DNA of 64,000 nucleotides from Paraburkholderia fungorum (GCF_003610895.1 NZ_MCAS01000001.1:609480-673479), one strand, 5' to 3'. Shown: positions 53,829-61,822, counted from the first letter of the stretch. Numbers and translations are program-made. The notes: generated from the sequence alone by a model not told the origin.

Positions 53829-53854
53829 AATTACCCAATGATTAGCCGGTAATT
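53829..53854. promoter_or_regulatory. Inverted repeat in the LysR/oxidoreductase divergent promoter
   Basis: AATTACC (53829-53835) and GGTAATT (53848-53854) are perfect 7-bp arms with a 12-bp spacer, 39 bp before the LysR start. The AT-rich surroundings also hold TTGA-N7-TCAA. Likely binding site of the LysR protein. Confidence 0.5.
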
Positions 53855-53892
53855 GCTTGAATCATTTTCAATCAATGCTTTAATATTCCCGT

Positions 53893-54822
53893 ATGGAAAC
53901 CCTTGCCAACCTCGAATCGTTCGTGCGCAGTGCCGAAACGGGCAGCTTTTCCGCGGCCGCGCGGCGTCTTGCGCTGACGCCCGCCGCGGTGAGCCGGAAC
54001 GTTGCACTGCTGGAACGCAATCTCGGCGTGCGGCTGTTCCAACGCTCGACGCGCAAGCTCACGCTGACCGAGGCGGGAGAGCGTTTTCTCGTGGAAATTG
54101 GCGGCAACCTGGAGGCGCTGCAGGCAGCGATCGCGTCCGTCTCGGCGGATCGCGGCGGACCGGCTGGCGTGCTCAAAGTCAGCATGGCGCCGACCTTCGG
54201 CATCACGTACGTCATGCCGCTATTGCCTGCGTTCCTTGCACGCTATCCGCTGGTCCGTCCGGACTGGCACTTCGAGAACCGCCAGGTCGACCTGATTGCC
54301 GAGGGATACGATGCGGCGCTGGGGGGAGGATTTGATCTCGCGCCGGGCGTCGTGTCGCGCGCATTGGCGCCCGCGCATCTCGTGGCAGTGGCGTCCCCGG
54401 CCTACATGACCGGCCGCGTGCCGCCAACCGATCCCCGAGATCTTGCGAAGCTCGCGGGCATCGTAATGCGCTCGAGCCGCACCGGCCGCGTGAGCCACCG
54501 AACGATGCGTGACACTGCAGGCCGCGAAATGCCGGCGCAGCTCAGCGAGATCATCATGGTCAACGACCCGGCAGCGATGCGCGAAGCGGCGATTCTCGGA
54601 CTGGGCGTCGCGCTGCTATCGGTGTCAGACGTGCTGTCGTCCATCGAACGGGGGGAGCTCGTGCGGCTGCTGCCGCACTGGTATGCGGACGCCGGGGCGA
54701 TTTCGATCTACTACGCGACACGAGCGCTGCTGCCGGCGAAGACACGGGTGTTTGTCGACTTCGTTGTCGACGCATTCGAGCGGGAGCGGTTGGCCGAAAG
54801 GTTCGCGGGAGGCGTCGCGTAA
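53893..54822 (+). CDS. LysR-family regulator, divergent from the F420-reductase-like gene
   Basis: 309 residues. HTH: ANLESFVRSAETGSFSAAAR, then ALTPAAVSRNVALLERNLGV; the CrgA/DsdC-like effector domain follows (VSMAPTFGITYVMPLLPAFL, HFENRQVDLIAEGYDAALGG). It stands back-to-back with the oxidoreductase at 53094, across a spacer with a clear inverted repeat, so it probably regulates it. Confidence 0.9.
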   Translation: METLANLESFVRSAETGSFSAAARRLALTPAAVSRNVALLERNLGVRLFQRSTRKLTLTEAGERFLVEIGGNLEALQAAIASVSADRGGPAGVLKVSMAPTFGITYVMPLLPAFLARYPLVRPDWHFENRQVDLIAEGYDAALGGGFDLAPGVVSRALAPAHLVAVASPAYMTGRVPPTDPRDLAKLAGIVMRSSRTGRVSHRTMRDTAGREMPAQLSEIIMVNDPAAMREAAILGLGVALLSVSDVLSSIERGELVRLLPHWYADAGAISIYYATRALLPAKTRVFVDFVVDAFERERLAERFAGGVA

Positions 54823-54915
54823 ATCGAGCGTCACGCGGCGTACTGGCCGGTCATGCGCAAATCCCCAATCAACGCTGCCAGAACTTCGCCTTGTCGACGA
54901 AGAGGCAAAGATCAC

Positions 54916-54965
54916 TTGCACTGACATTAGACTCGAATATATGATTCGTATACGTTTCATATATT
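54916..54965 (+). promoter_or_regulatory. Promoter overlapped by a near-perfect 30-bp palindrome, before the ParD-like gene
   Basis: TTGCAC (54916-54921), 16 bp, TATATG (54938-54943). The palindrome AATATATGA (54936-54944) ... TCATATATT (54957-54965) has the self-complementary CGTATACG (54947-54954) at its centre; only the TT pairs flanking the centre break symmetry. It covers the -10 box and ends 10 bp before the start codon at 54975, a layout typical of autorepression. Confidence 0.7.
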
Positions 54966-54974
54966 GAGGGTGTC

Positions 54975-55187
54975 ATGGGTATTGTGAATATCGACGATGA
55001 TCTGCACGATCAAATACGCAAAGCAAGCACAGTTTCGTGCCGGTCGATCAACGCGCAAGCGGCGTTCTGGATCAAGATTGGCATGTTGTGCGAAATGAAT
55101 CCGACGCTGAGTTTCAACGAAATCGTTGCCCGGGAACTTCGCACCGCGGGGGTTTCGGAGGAAGCCGTTAAAGTGGCGTTGACATGA
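54975..55187 (+). CDS. ParD-like (ribbon-helix-helix type) small protein
   Basis: 70 residues: GIVNIDDDLHDQIRKASTVS, then CRSINAQAAFWIKIGMLCEM and a C-terminal LSFNEIVARELRTAGVSEEA. The start fits the beta strand plus two helices of RHH antitoxins, and the SRSINAQAxFWxKIG signature is that of the ParD-like family. ATG at 54975 follows GAGGG. It overlaps the methionine aminopeptidase gene (ATGA). The palindrome over its promoter supports DNA binding. Whether it restrains or neutralises the aminopeptidase is unknown. Confidence 0.82.
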   Translation: MGIVNIDDDLHDQIRKASTVSCRSINAQAAFWIKIGMLCEMNPTLSFNEIVARELRTAGVSEEAVKVALT

Positions 55188-55951
55188 CCAAGCGGCCGGA
55201 AGAAATCGCATTGCTTGCTGAGTCAGGCAAGTTGCTGGCGGATGTGTTTGGCTATCTGGACCGGCTGAGCCTGATTGGCATGTCAACCATGCGGATCAAC
55301 GATCTGGTCGACAGCCTCATTGTGAATGAGCTCAACGCACGCCCCGCAAGCAAGGGGCAGTACGGGTATGCCTACGCACTCAACGCCTCCCGCAACAATG
55401 TGGTTTGCCACGGCGTGCCATCCACGACGGACGTATTGCAAAGCGGCGATATCGTTAATTTCGACATCACGTTGGAGAAAAATGGCTACATCGCTGACTC
55501 CAGCAAAACATATCTCGTCGGTGAGGTGTCGCCGCTGGCCGAACGGCTTGTGCAGGTGACCTACGAAGCCATGTGGAAAGGAATCAAGGCCGTCCGCCCC
55601 GGCGCCAGGCTTGGCGATGTCGGGCATGCTATCGAACGGCACGCCCGGAGAAACGGTTATTCGGTCGTAAGGGAATATTGCGGGCATGGCATCGGGCGTG
55701 AAATGCACGAGCTTCCCCAAGTGCTGCATTGGGGCAAGCCGCGAACCGGTCTGGTGCTGCAAGAAGGCATGGTGTTCACCATCGAACCCATGCTCAACCA
55801 GGGGCGCCATGCCGTTCAGACCGAAGAAGATGGCTGGACGGTCGTCACACGCGACGGGCAACTGTCCGCGCAGTTTGAGCACACCGTGGCCGTGACCCGA
55901 AACGGCGTGCGGGTCTTGACGCTGCGCTCTGAAGAAAAAATGCCGAACTGA
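55184..55951 (+). CDS. map: Type I methionine aminopeptidase paired with a ParD-like protein
   Basis: 255 residues, M24A family. All metal ligands are visible: Asp94 (NFDITL), Asp105 (IADSSKTY), His168 (GHGIGREMHE), Glu201 (FTIEPML), Glu232 (AQFEHTV), plus His76 in CHGVPS. So it should be an active Met aminopeptidase. It overlaps the ParD-like gene by 4 bp. The essential housekeeping map normally lies beside rpsB; this copy is away from ribosomal genes and under its own palindromic control, so it is probably an accessory paralogue. Confidence 0.88.
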   Translation: MTKRPEEIALLAESGKLLADVFGYLDRLSLIGMSTMRINDLVDSLIVNELNARPASKGQYGYAYALNASRNNVVCHGVPSTTDVLQSGDIVNFDITLEKNGYIADSSKTYLVGEVSPLAERLVQVTYEAMWKGIKAVRPGARLGDVGHAIERHARRNGYSVVREYCGHGIGREMHELPQVLHWGKPRTGLVLQEGMVFTIEPMLNQGRHAVQTEEDGWTVVTRDGQLSAQFEHTVAVTRNGVRVLTLRSEEKMPN

Positions 55952-56007
55952 TGGCCGCGCGGTTACGGGCCGCGCATACGAGAGATTTTCCGCTCGCATC
56001 TATTAAA

Positions 56008-56092
56008 AATCGCATGCGATTAAATCTTATACGCTTGACATCGGCTGCATCTTTGCCCATCATGCGACGCATGCGATTGCATCGCATGCGAT
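56008..56092 (+). promoter_or_regulatory. OhrR-type operators and promoter of ohr
   Basis: AATCGCATGCGATT (56008-56021) and ATCGCATGCGAT (56081-56092) are perfect palindromes; a partial copy CGCATGCG lies at 56069-56076. TATAAT at 56092-56097 abuts the second site, 47 bp before the ohr start. The same 12-mer recurs before ohrR at 57115. Confidence 0.75.
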
Positions 56093-56143
56093 ATAATTCG
56101 GATCAACCCTCTCTTAGCACCCTAATTCGGAAAGGAATTCGTC

Positions 56144-56590
56144 ATGAACAAGATCGAACAGGTCCTCTTCTCAGGCAACAGCCACGCCACGGTCAATCGC
56201 GCCCCCAATGTCCAGCGCGGCGAGCACGGCGTGGTCGACCTCAAGCTGTCGGCGCCCGGCGTCGAGAACATCGAGTTCATCGGTACCGAGCCGCATCCGC
56301 GCGCCGAGCAGTTGTTCGCGGGCGCATGGTCGACCTGTTACATCAGCGCGTTCGAGATTGCGGCTTCGCTGAAAAAAGTCACGCTTCCGCCAGACTACTC
56401 GGTGGACATCAAGGTCAACATTGGGCAGACCGGTACCGCGTGGTTCCTCGGCGCCCAGTTCACTGTTCGCGTGCCGGGCCTGACAACGGAAGCCGTCGAG
56501 GCCATCGCGCAGCTGGCCCATCAGATCTGCCCGTACTCGAAGGCTGTGCACGGCAACATCGAAGTCGGTCTGAACGTCGTCACGGCGTGA
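56144..56590 (+). CDS. ohr: Organic hydroperoxide resistance protein Ohr
   Basis: 148 residues of the Ohr/OsmC family. The two catalytic cysteines are present: Cys65 in AGAWSTCYISAF and Cys129 in AHQICPYSKAVHGNI. It reduces organic peroxides with lipoylated proteins as electron donors. ATG at 56144 follows GGAAAGGAA. Its promoter holds two perfect palindromes also found before ohrR. Confidence 0.93.
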   Translation: MNKIEQVLFSGNSHATVNRAPNVQRGEHGVVDLKLSAPGVENIEFIGTEPHPRAEQLFAGAWSTCYISAFEIAASLKKVTLPPDYSVDIKVNIGQTGTAWFLGAQFTVRVPGLTTEAVEAIAQLAHQICPYSKAVHGNIEVGLNVVTA

Positions 56591-56639
56591 TCGGACAAGG
56601 CACACGTCTCACTAAACATCTTTGCAGGGAATTCCCATC

Positions 56640-56912
56640 ATGAAGACCAAACTCATCGCTGCACTGCTCGTCGCGATTTCAGCGTCCGCTGCCGTACCCG
56701 CATTCGCGAGCGGCTACGGACCGGCTCCCTTTTACCGGCCCGCGGTTGGCGCACCGGCGTCGCAAAGTGGTCCGAGCGTGCGAACCGCTGCCGCCGAACG
56801 CGGCGACGTAGCCGGCTCGCAAGAGGCCTATGGCGGTGCAGTCTCCGGACTGTCCCAGGCGGGTAGCCCCGTCGTCGCAACGCCGCGCGATAGCCTTTTT
56901 GCCCATCACTAG
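56640..56912 (+). CDS. Small exported protein of unknown function
   Basis: 90 residues. A clear signal peptide (MKTKLIAALLVAISASAAVP, cleaved near AFA) precedes a low-complexity mature part with Pro, Gly and Ser and the segment SQEAYGGAVSGLSQAG, seen in small Burkholderia exported proteins of the DUF4148-like kind. ATG at 56640 follows AGGGA. It sits 49 bp after ohr on the same strand, so it may share the peroxide-induced transcript. Confidence 0.7.
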   Translation: MKTKLIAALLVAISASAAVPAFASGYGPAPFYRPAVGAPASQSGPSVRTAAAERGDVAGSQEAYGGAVSGLSQAGSPVVATPRDSLFAHH

Positions 56913-56930
56913 ATCGCGCACGCCTGCGTC

Positions 56931-56977
56931 GCTGTGACCGCCGCGCATTCCCGTTCCTCATGCGTGGCGGTCACAGC
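56931..56977 (+). terminator. Long stem-loop downstream of the ohr transcript
   Basis: GCTGTGACCGCC (56931-56942) and GGCGGTCACAGC (56966-56977) are perfect 12-bp arms, and CGCAT/ATGCG extends the stem inside a G-U pair to about 18 bp with an 11-nt loop. It starts 18 bp after the small exported protein. No T-run, so termination may be Rho-aided. The rest of 56913-57176 is the ohrR promoter. Confidence 0.55.
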
Positions 56978-57114
56978 AGTGGATCGCACGCGCCCTGGAA
57001 GTCTGATCGGGCGCTCTCCCCGGCGTTGCTGAATCGACGACAGCGCAACCGAAATCGCCAAGCCCCATGCGTCTTTACGCGGTAGTAGCGAGGATTTCAC
57101 TCCGTTGCGACACA

Positions 57115-57126
57115 ATCGCATGCGAT
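57115..57126 (+). promoter_or_regulatory. OhrR-type operator before ohrR
   Basis: ATCGCATGCGAT, identical to the sites at 56009-56020 and 56081-56092, lies 51 bp before the ohrR start. Autoregulation by OhrR is expected. Confidence 0.75.
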
Positions 57127-57176
57127 GTATTATTTTGTCTTCGCAAGGTATTGGGCCACAGCCAAAGAGGACACAA

Positions 57177-57638
57177 ATGAAAACGACGAATCAGGCGCCC
57201 GCTGCGGCCAGGCCACTATCCGATTACCTGTGCTTTGCGATCTATTCCGCGAATCTGGCGTTCGGCAAGGCGTACAAGCCGATTCTCGACGAGCTTGGGC
57301 TCACTTATACGCAATACATCACCACCATTGCGCTGTGGGAGCAAGACCACCAGACCGTCAGCGGTCTGGGCGAAAAGCTGTTTCTGGAATCCAACACGCT
57401 CACGCCGATCCTGAAGAAGCTGGAGGCGATGGGTTATCTGGAAAGGCAGCGCGACCCCGAAGACGAGCGCCAGGTGCGCGTGAGCCTCACGAAAAGCGGT
57501 CGACGGCTACGCGAAAAAGCCCTGACGATGGACCTCGCCAAGGCGACTGGCCTGACACCAGACGAATTCGTGAAAGTGCAGAAGGCGGTCGTGACGCTGC
57601 GCGACAATCTCATCAAATCCGTGCAAGACGGCGAGTGA
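57177..57638 (+). CDS. ohrR: OhrR, peroxide-sensing MarR-family repressor
   Basis: 153 residues. The sensing Cys (Cys19) is in PLSDYLCFAIYSANLAFGKA, as in OhrR. The HTH region reads LGEKLFLESNTLTPILKKLE and the wing DPEDERQVRVSLTKSGR. ATG at 57177 follows AGAGG. Oxidation of the Cys by organic peroxides releases it from DNA; three copies of one palindrome before ohr and ohrR are its likely sites. Confidence 0.92.
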   Translation: MKTTNQAPAAARPLSDYLCFAIYSANLAFGKAYKPILDELGLTYTQYITTIALWEQDHQTVSGLGEKLFLESNTLTPILKKLEAMGYLERQRDPEDERQVRVSLTKSGRRLREKALTMDLAKATGLTPDEFVKVQKAVVTLRDNLIKSVQDGE

Positions 57639-57846
57639 GTACCGGATGGCCCGCTTGACGCAATCTACGGCGAGAGCGTCGATCTGACTGAATGCGCTGA
57701 TGAAGCGGGGGCCGCCTCCCCGTGAAGGCCGCGCGCTCCTCCTCGAAATGCTTGAATGACTGCCTCAGGACGCGAGGTGGTCCTTCAGATTTTCAGAAAG
57801 CAGCCGTTAGATGCGATGACTGCCAAAGTTGGCGACGGAAAAAACT

Positions 57847-58563
57847 ATGCACGATCAAGCGCCCTCCTTGCGCGCAGGCGGCTTCGTCAAGCGCTACCTC
57901 TTGATGATTGCCGCTGCCCTTGCCGTGACTGCAGCGCCCACCGCGCAAGCGGACAGCAACACGGTGACGGTTGGTGACGAGCGCATCGTCATTCCAGCTG
58001 TCTCGGGGTTCGATAACTACACAGACGATCCCAAAGGCCAACGACTGGCTGCACCGTTAATCGAGTCTAACGCGCAATTGCTCAGCTTTCAGGTGCAACC
58101 CGGCCCGCTCGTCCGGTACCTCATCGTCAAGGTACCGAAAGAGATCATGTCGCAATCCCTGAGCGTGCCTGAGTTTCGTACCTTCACTGCGTACAGTCGC
58201 GACAACATCAGGAAGCAGGAGCAATATGGCGACCTGGCCACGAGGCAAGCCGCCGAGCGACACGCGCAGTTGAATGACACTCTTGCGCCGGGACACGACG
58301 TCGAGAACGTCGAATTCGATGCTCCCATCCTGGTTGGCATCGATCGCGACGACGACGTCGCGTTCACGCATACGAGGCTCGTCCCTATGAGGCTTTCCGT
58401 TGACGGCAAACCAGGCGCCACGATGGTCGTCATGTGCGCGAGCGTGATCCTGGTAAAGGGCAAGTACATCATCGCGCAGTTGTTTGGGCCGGGAAAGGAA
58501 GTCGAATGGGCTCGATCCACCTGCAACAAGTTCGTCGCTGACCTGGCAGTGCAAAACAAATAA
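57847..58563 (+). CDS. Hypothetical exported protein
   Basis: 238 residues. A hydrophobic N-terminus (FVKRYLLMIAAALAVTAAPT ending AQA) suggests a signal peptide. The mature part is soluble, with ERIVIPAVSGFDNYTD near the start and VEWARSTCNKFVADLAVQNK at the end. I do not recognise a domain. ATG 57847 is chosen; a TTG at 57829 is possible. It stands alone, 208 bp after ohrR and converging with the methyltransferase gene across 224 bp in which I see nothing clear. Confidence 0.7.
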   Translation: MHDQAPSLRAGGFVKRYLLMIAAALAVTAAPTAQADSNTVTVGDERIVIPAVSGFDNYTDDPKGQRLAAPLIESNAQLLSFQVQPGPLVRYLIVKVPKEIMSQSLSVPEFRTFTAYSRDNIRKQEQYGDLATRQAAERHAQLNDTLAPGHDVENVEFDAPILVGIDRDDDVAFTHTRLVPMRLSVDGKPGATMVVMCASVILVKGKYIIAQLFGPGKEVEWARSTCNKFVADLAVQNK

Positions 58564-58787
58564 TATCGCCAGGACCTCGACCTGTATCCGGTGCTCCTTG
58601 CGCTGACTGCCTGAGGCGATCGCTGGGAGGGCCGCGGCGTGGGCCAGGCGAGGTAAGCGAACCCACGCAGTGAGTGTGTGATCTCAACCGGTCATCTACG
58701 CCAGGTACGGCCGGCTCAGCTCAACCCACACGGGACCTCCGCGGCTCCCCGAAGCGGATATTGCAAACGGGGAGGTACTTGATGTTT

Positions 58788-59663
58788 CTAAGCAAACTTC
58801 GTCGCTGCGAACAACACGTGTCCACCGCCGGAGCGTAATTTGCCACTTTCTCCGGCCGATTGGGCGACCGTCGTTGCCTGTTCAAGGTAAGAGGAAAGCA
58901 AGCGGCGGCCGATAACATCATCGATCTCCGAGAAACCCAGTCTGCGTAGCTTTTCGTGCAGCGCGGGTGGATCGAAATAGCTTAAAAATGGCTCGCCGGC
59001 AGCAGCCACGCGCGCCGCTCTTACCTCGTGCAACGCCAGCAGCTCCGGGGAAAACGAAGTCGGAGGATCGCTGTAGTCGAACACCACCTCGGCGCCGCCA
59101 GCGAGACTGGCTATTGCGCCCAGCGTCAGGTCAATCGCTTTTTCCGTCAAATAAGGAACGACGCCGAGCCAAATGAAAAAGCTTCGCTGCGTTGCGTCGA
59201 AACCGACTGCATTGAGCCCATCCAGCAGCATATCGCTCTCGAAATCGACTGGCGCATAGATCAGCGCATCCGGACGCTCTATGCCGGTTTGCTCAAGCCG
59301 TCTCCGTTTCCATGCTTGTGTAGCCGGATGATCGACTTCGAAAATGCGAGCATTGCCGGGGAGTCGGCTGCGGTAGGCAAACGTATCCAGGCCAGCACCC
59401 AGTATCACGATCTGTCGCACACCGCGCTGCTCGACGGCGCGCTCGAGGGCCGCTTCCGCGTAGCTTGATCGAGCCGCGATGAACAAGCGGATTACGCGTC
59501 TCGACATTTGCAATTCATCGTCATGCCGCACGTCCTCGGCCTTCATTCCTACTATTGCGAGGGCGAGCGGGTCAGTGAAAATTTTGCCCTCTTCCACCAC
59601 CTGATGGACGGCGCGATGAGTCGCGGCAGCAAATGCTGTCCGGCTTGGTTCCTGTTCTCTCAT
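58788..59663 (-). CDS. SAM-dependent methyltransferase, leucine carboxyl methyltransferase-like (TIGR00027 type)
   Basis: 291 residues. Signature pieces: ALAIVGM near residue 35, FIAARSSYAEAAL, motif I IVILGAGLDTFAYR (86-98), FEVDHPATQAWKRRRL, FIWLGVVPYLTEKAI. This is the PPM1/LCMT-like family found in polyketide and unknown pathways. ATG at 59663 follows GGGAG; a frame to 59684 has no such site. Substrate unknown; no pathway genes next to it. Confidence 0.87.
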   Translation of the reverse strand: MREQEPSRTAFAAATHRAVHQVVEEGKIFTDPLALAIVGMKAEDVRHDDELQMSRRVIRLFIAARSSYAEAALERAVEQRGVRQIVILGAGLDTFAYRSRLPGNARIFEVDHPATQAWKRRRLEQTGIERPDALIYAPVDFESDMLLDGLNAVGFDATQRSFFIWLGVVPYLTEKAIDLTLGAIASLAGGAEVVFDYSDPPTSFSPELLALHEVRAARVAAAGEPFLSYFDPPALHEKLRRLGFSEIDDVIGRRLLSSYLEQATTVAQSAGESGKLRSGGGHVLFAATKFA

Positions 59664-59738
59664 TTCACTCCCGATAGTGATCATGCATTACAGGTTCGTA
59701 CGGCGAAGACGCTTGCCCGCGGCCCTGTACTTTCCCGT

Positions 59739-59776
59739 TCGATTTGCCCGCTCGATTTGCCCGCTCGATTTGCCCA
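59739..59776. repeat. Three tandem 13-bp repeats
   Basis: TCGATTTGCCCGC occurs at 59739-59751 and 59752-59764, followed by TCGATTTGCCCA at 59765-59776. It lies upstream of the methyltransferase gene. Possibly slippage, or spaced binding sites. Confidence 0.6.
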
Positions 59777-60260
59777 GATGACGATTGGCAGGAATTTGAC
59801 CCAGGCATCGACCGACCGTTCCTGACGACGATCCCCGATTGCGCTGCACCGCCATTCCGCGACGTTACGGGACATTAGTCAATGCAAAGAACGACCCGTG
59901 CGGCATCGTTGATCTGTATTGCGGTAATTGCATCGAAAAATCTTGCTTCGAATGCTCAATAGCCACGCGGACGCGACAATCGCCGGCGTCTCGAAGAACG
60001 ACCCGATTCAGCGCGGCCATCGTCGCCGAGAGACGATCGCGAAGCTCACCGCGATCGCGCCCGTCCGAACGTGGGTGTCGTCTTCCGAGGATACGTCAGA
60101 GAAACGAAGTCGGCGCGCCCGATCAACCGGAAGTGCCGGCACGGGCTCAGGATCGTCAACATGGCCATCAACCGGCGTCACCGTGCGGGCCGTCCGGCGT
60201 GCTCGACGCTTAGGGTCTGATGAGTCCATGATTATTCGCGTGTTGAAAGACATATCCGTA
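59777..60260. other. Gene-free stretch with a perfect inverted repeat
   Basis: The spacer between the methyltransferase (ends 59663) and LysR (starts 60323) is 659 bp. Open frames exist on both strands but show no recognisable protein pattern. CGATCGCG (60034-60041) and CGCGATCG (60050-60057) form a perfect 8-bp inverted repeat. It may be a decayed gene region. Confidence 0.4.
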
Positions 60261-60273
60261 TTGAACAATTCAA
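60261..60273. promoter_or_regulatory. LysR-type box upstream of the 60323 gene
   Basis: TTGAA-CAA-TTCAA is a perfect inverted repeat with T-N11-A spacing, 49 bp before the LysR start. Likely autoregulatory site. Confidence 0.5.
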
Positions 60274-60322
60274 TCGTCGATTAGTAAAATGAATGATTCA
60301 ATCAAAACGATAACCATACGGA

Positions 60323-61198
60323 ATGGAACTGAAACTGCTGAGAGCGTTTTTGTCGGTGGTCGAGCTACGCCATTTCGGGCGCGCGGCGGACGCACTGCAC
60401 GTGAGCCAGCCAGCGTTGAGCAAACAGATAGGCACGCTGGAAGCGAGCCTCGGCGCAAAGCTTTTCGAGCGTGGCCGGCATGGCGCGGAGCTGACGCGGT
60501 TCGGGGAAATTTTCCTGCCTGATGCGCAGGCGCTCGTCTACGACGCAGACGAGATTCTCGTGCGTGCGCGAGAGGCGAGCAGCGGTAGGCGTGGGTATTT
60601 GCGGATCGGCATTTGCCTGTCCGTGCTGACAATCGCGCCACGGATCATTGCCGATTTCCGCGAGCAGTATCCGGGCATTGCCATCGCGCTGAGCGACCTG
60701 TCTTCTGCCGAGCAAACTCGCCGCCTTCTGGCGGGGAAACTGGACGTCGGCTTTATGCGGGTGCCGTCGATCGACGGCCTTTCGTCTCTCCGTGTAATCG
60801 ACGAAACACTGGCGCTGGCGTTGCCTCCGAGCCTGGAACGCGTGCGTCTTCCCGCCGATTTCGACAAGCTGAATGAAATGGGTTTCCTTGCCTTACGGCG
60901 TGCGCGCGGGTCCGGACTCGCCGCTCAAGTCGAAGGCTGGTGCCGCGAGCAGGGCTTCGTACCGAACGTGACGCAGCAGGCTGATGATATGCAGTCTGTC
61001 CTGGCGTCAGTTGCTGCCGGAGTCGGCGTCGCGTTCGTTCCCTCGCGAGCGCAGCATCTGCTGCGGGACGCTACCGTCCTGCCACTTCGCGGCAAGGGCG
61101 CGAAGTGGCGCGTAGGACTCGTGTGGGAGGAGGCGCGCAAGAATCCAGTTACATCGCGGTTCGTCTCGTTTGTACGCGCCGCCCTGAAAGGCATCTGA
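60323..61198 (+). CDS. LysR-family regulator upstream of the arsenic operon
   Basis: 291 residues. HTH: MELKLLRAFLSVVELRHFGR, then HVSQPALSKQIGTLEASLG; effector domain of the BenM/CatM-like kind (LRIGICLSVLTIAPRIIADF, SVLASVAAGVGVAFVPSRA). No recognisable target on its left; 104 bp separate it from arsR, which has its own operator. Its regulon cannot be told from here. Confidence 0.9.
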   Translation: MELKLLRAFLSVVELRHFGRAADALHVSQPALSKQIGTLEASLGAKLFERGRHGAELTRFGEIFLPDAQALVYDADEILVRAREASSGRRGYLRIGICLSVLTIAPRIIADFREQYPGIAIALSDLSSAEQTRRLLAGKLDVGFMRVPSIDGLSSLRVIDETLALALPPSLERVRLPADFDKLNEMGFLALRRARGSGLAAQVEGWCREQGFVPNVTQQADDMQSVLASVAAGVGVAFVPSRAQHLLRDATVLPLRGKGAKWRVGLVWEEARKNPVTSRFVSFVRAALKGI

Positions 61199-61253
61199 TT
61201 CCCCTCTCCGGAATCAGTCACATCGACTGCAAAAAAGTCCGAAAAACATCTTC

Positions 61254-61273
61254 ATTTCAATAATCCTTGAAAT
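61254..61273 (+). promoter_or_regulatory. ArsR operator
   Basis: ATTTCAA-TAATCC-TTGAAAT is a perfect 7-bp inverted repeat, 29 bp before the arsR start, in an AT-rich stretch. Expected site of the ArsR repressor. Confidence 0.65.
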
Positions 61274-61302
61274 ATCGAAATGGATGATTTATTGTTCCGG
61301 AC

Positions 61303-61635
61303 ATGGACTCGAACCTCGTTGTACGCGCTCTGAGCGCGCTCGCCCATGAATCGCGCCTTGCGATTTTTCGCTTGCTGGTCGTCGCCGGGCCGGACGGCAT
61401 GGCGGCGGGTGAAATCGCACAGCAGCTCGGGCTGTCCCCTTCCAGCCTGTCGTTCCACCTGAAGGATCTGTCACATGCAGACCTGGTGAAACCACGGCAG
61501 GAGGGCCGATTCATCATCTACACGGCGAACTTCGACGCCATGACAGGACTGATCGGTTTCCTGACAGAAAACTGTTGCGCCGGCGCGAGCTGCGCCGCGA
61601 GCGATCTCGGGAACTGCTGCGCGGACAAACCATGA
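61303..61635 (+). CDS. arsR: ArsR-family arsenic-responsive repressor
   Basis: 110 residues. The winged HTH reads ALAHESRLAIFRLLVVAGPD, then EIAQQLGLSPSSLSFHLKDL. Cysteines cluster at the C-terminus: Cys91, Cys92, Cys97, Cys105 and Cys106, like the C-terminal As(III) site of the Acidithiobacillus-type ArsR rather than the ELCVCDL type. First gene of the ars operon, with a clean operator upstream. Confidence 0.92.
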   Translation: MDSNLVVRALSALAHESRLAIFRLLVVAGPDGMAAGEIAQQLGLSPSSLSFHLKDLSHADLVKPRQEGRFIIYTANFDAMTGLIGFLTENCCAGASCAASDLGNCCADKP

Positions 61636-61685
61636 AGCGCATGTTGTGCCCCGGCTGAAACGAACATGGCATTCCGGAGCCACCC

Positions 61686-61763
61686 GTGAACGGCAAACCC
61701 TATTCGATCCTCGTTCTTTGCACGGGAAACAACTCGCGCAGCATCATGGCAAGCGACGTTTAG
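61686..61763 (+). pseudogene. N-terminal fragment of a thioredoxin-coupled arsenate reductase (LMW phosphatase type)
   Basis: GTG 61686 opens 25 codons: VNGKPYSI, then LVLCTGNNSRSIMASDV, then TAG. The C-x5-R P-loop (CTGNNSR) and following SIM are those of LMW-phosphatase-type ArsC. Nothing further of that family is seen before acr3 at 61823. It lies where arsC often stands (arsR, arsC, acr3), so a second arsenate reductase has been lost. The remaining arsC at 62905 is of the glutaredoxin type. Confidence 0.72.
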
Positions 61764-61822
61764 CAACGTCTGTCGGTCGATCATGAAATGCGCCATCAGC
61801 GAGAAGTTCGCAGAGGAATCAA

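Noticed and set aside
59739..59776. Start of a CRISPR array
   Set aside because: The 13-bp units are directly adjacent with no spacers, there are only three, and no cas genes are present.
60008..60268. Minus-strand 86-codon frame upstream of the 60323 LysR gene
   Set aside because: It is in the right place for a divergent target but is Arg-rich, without a ribosome site or any familiar pattern. I cannot support it as a gene.
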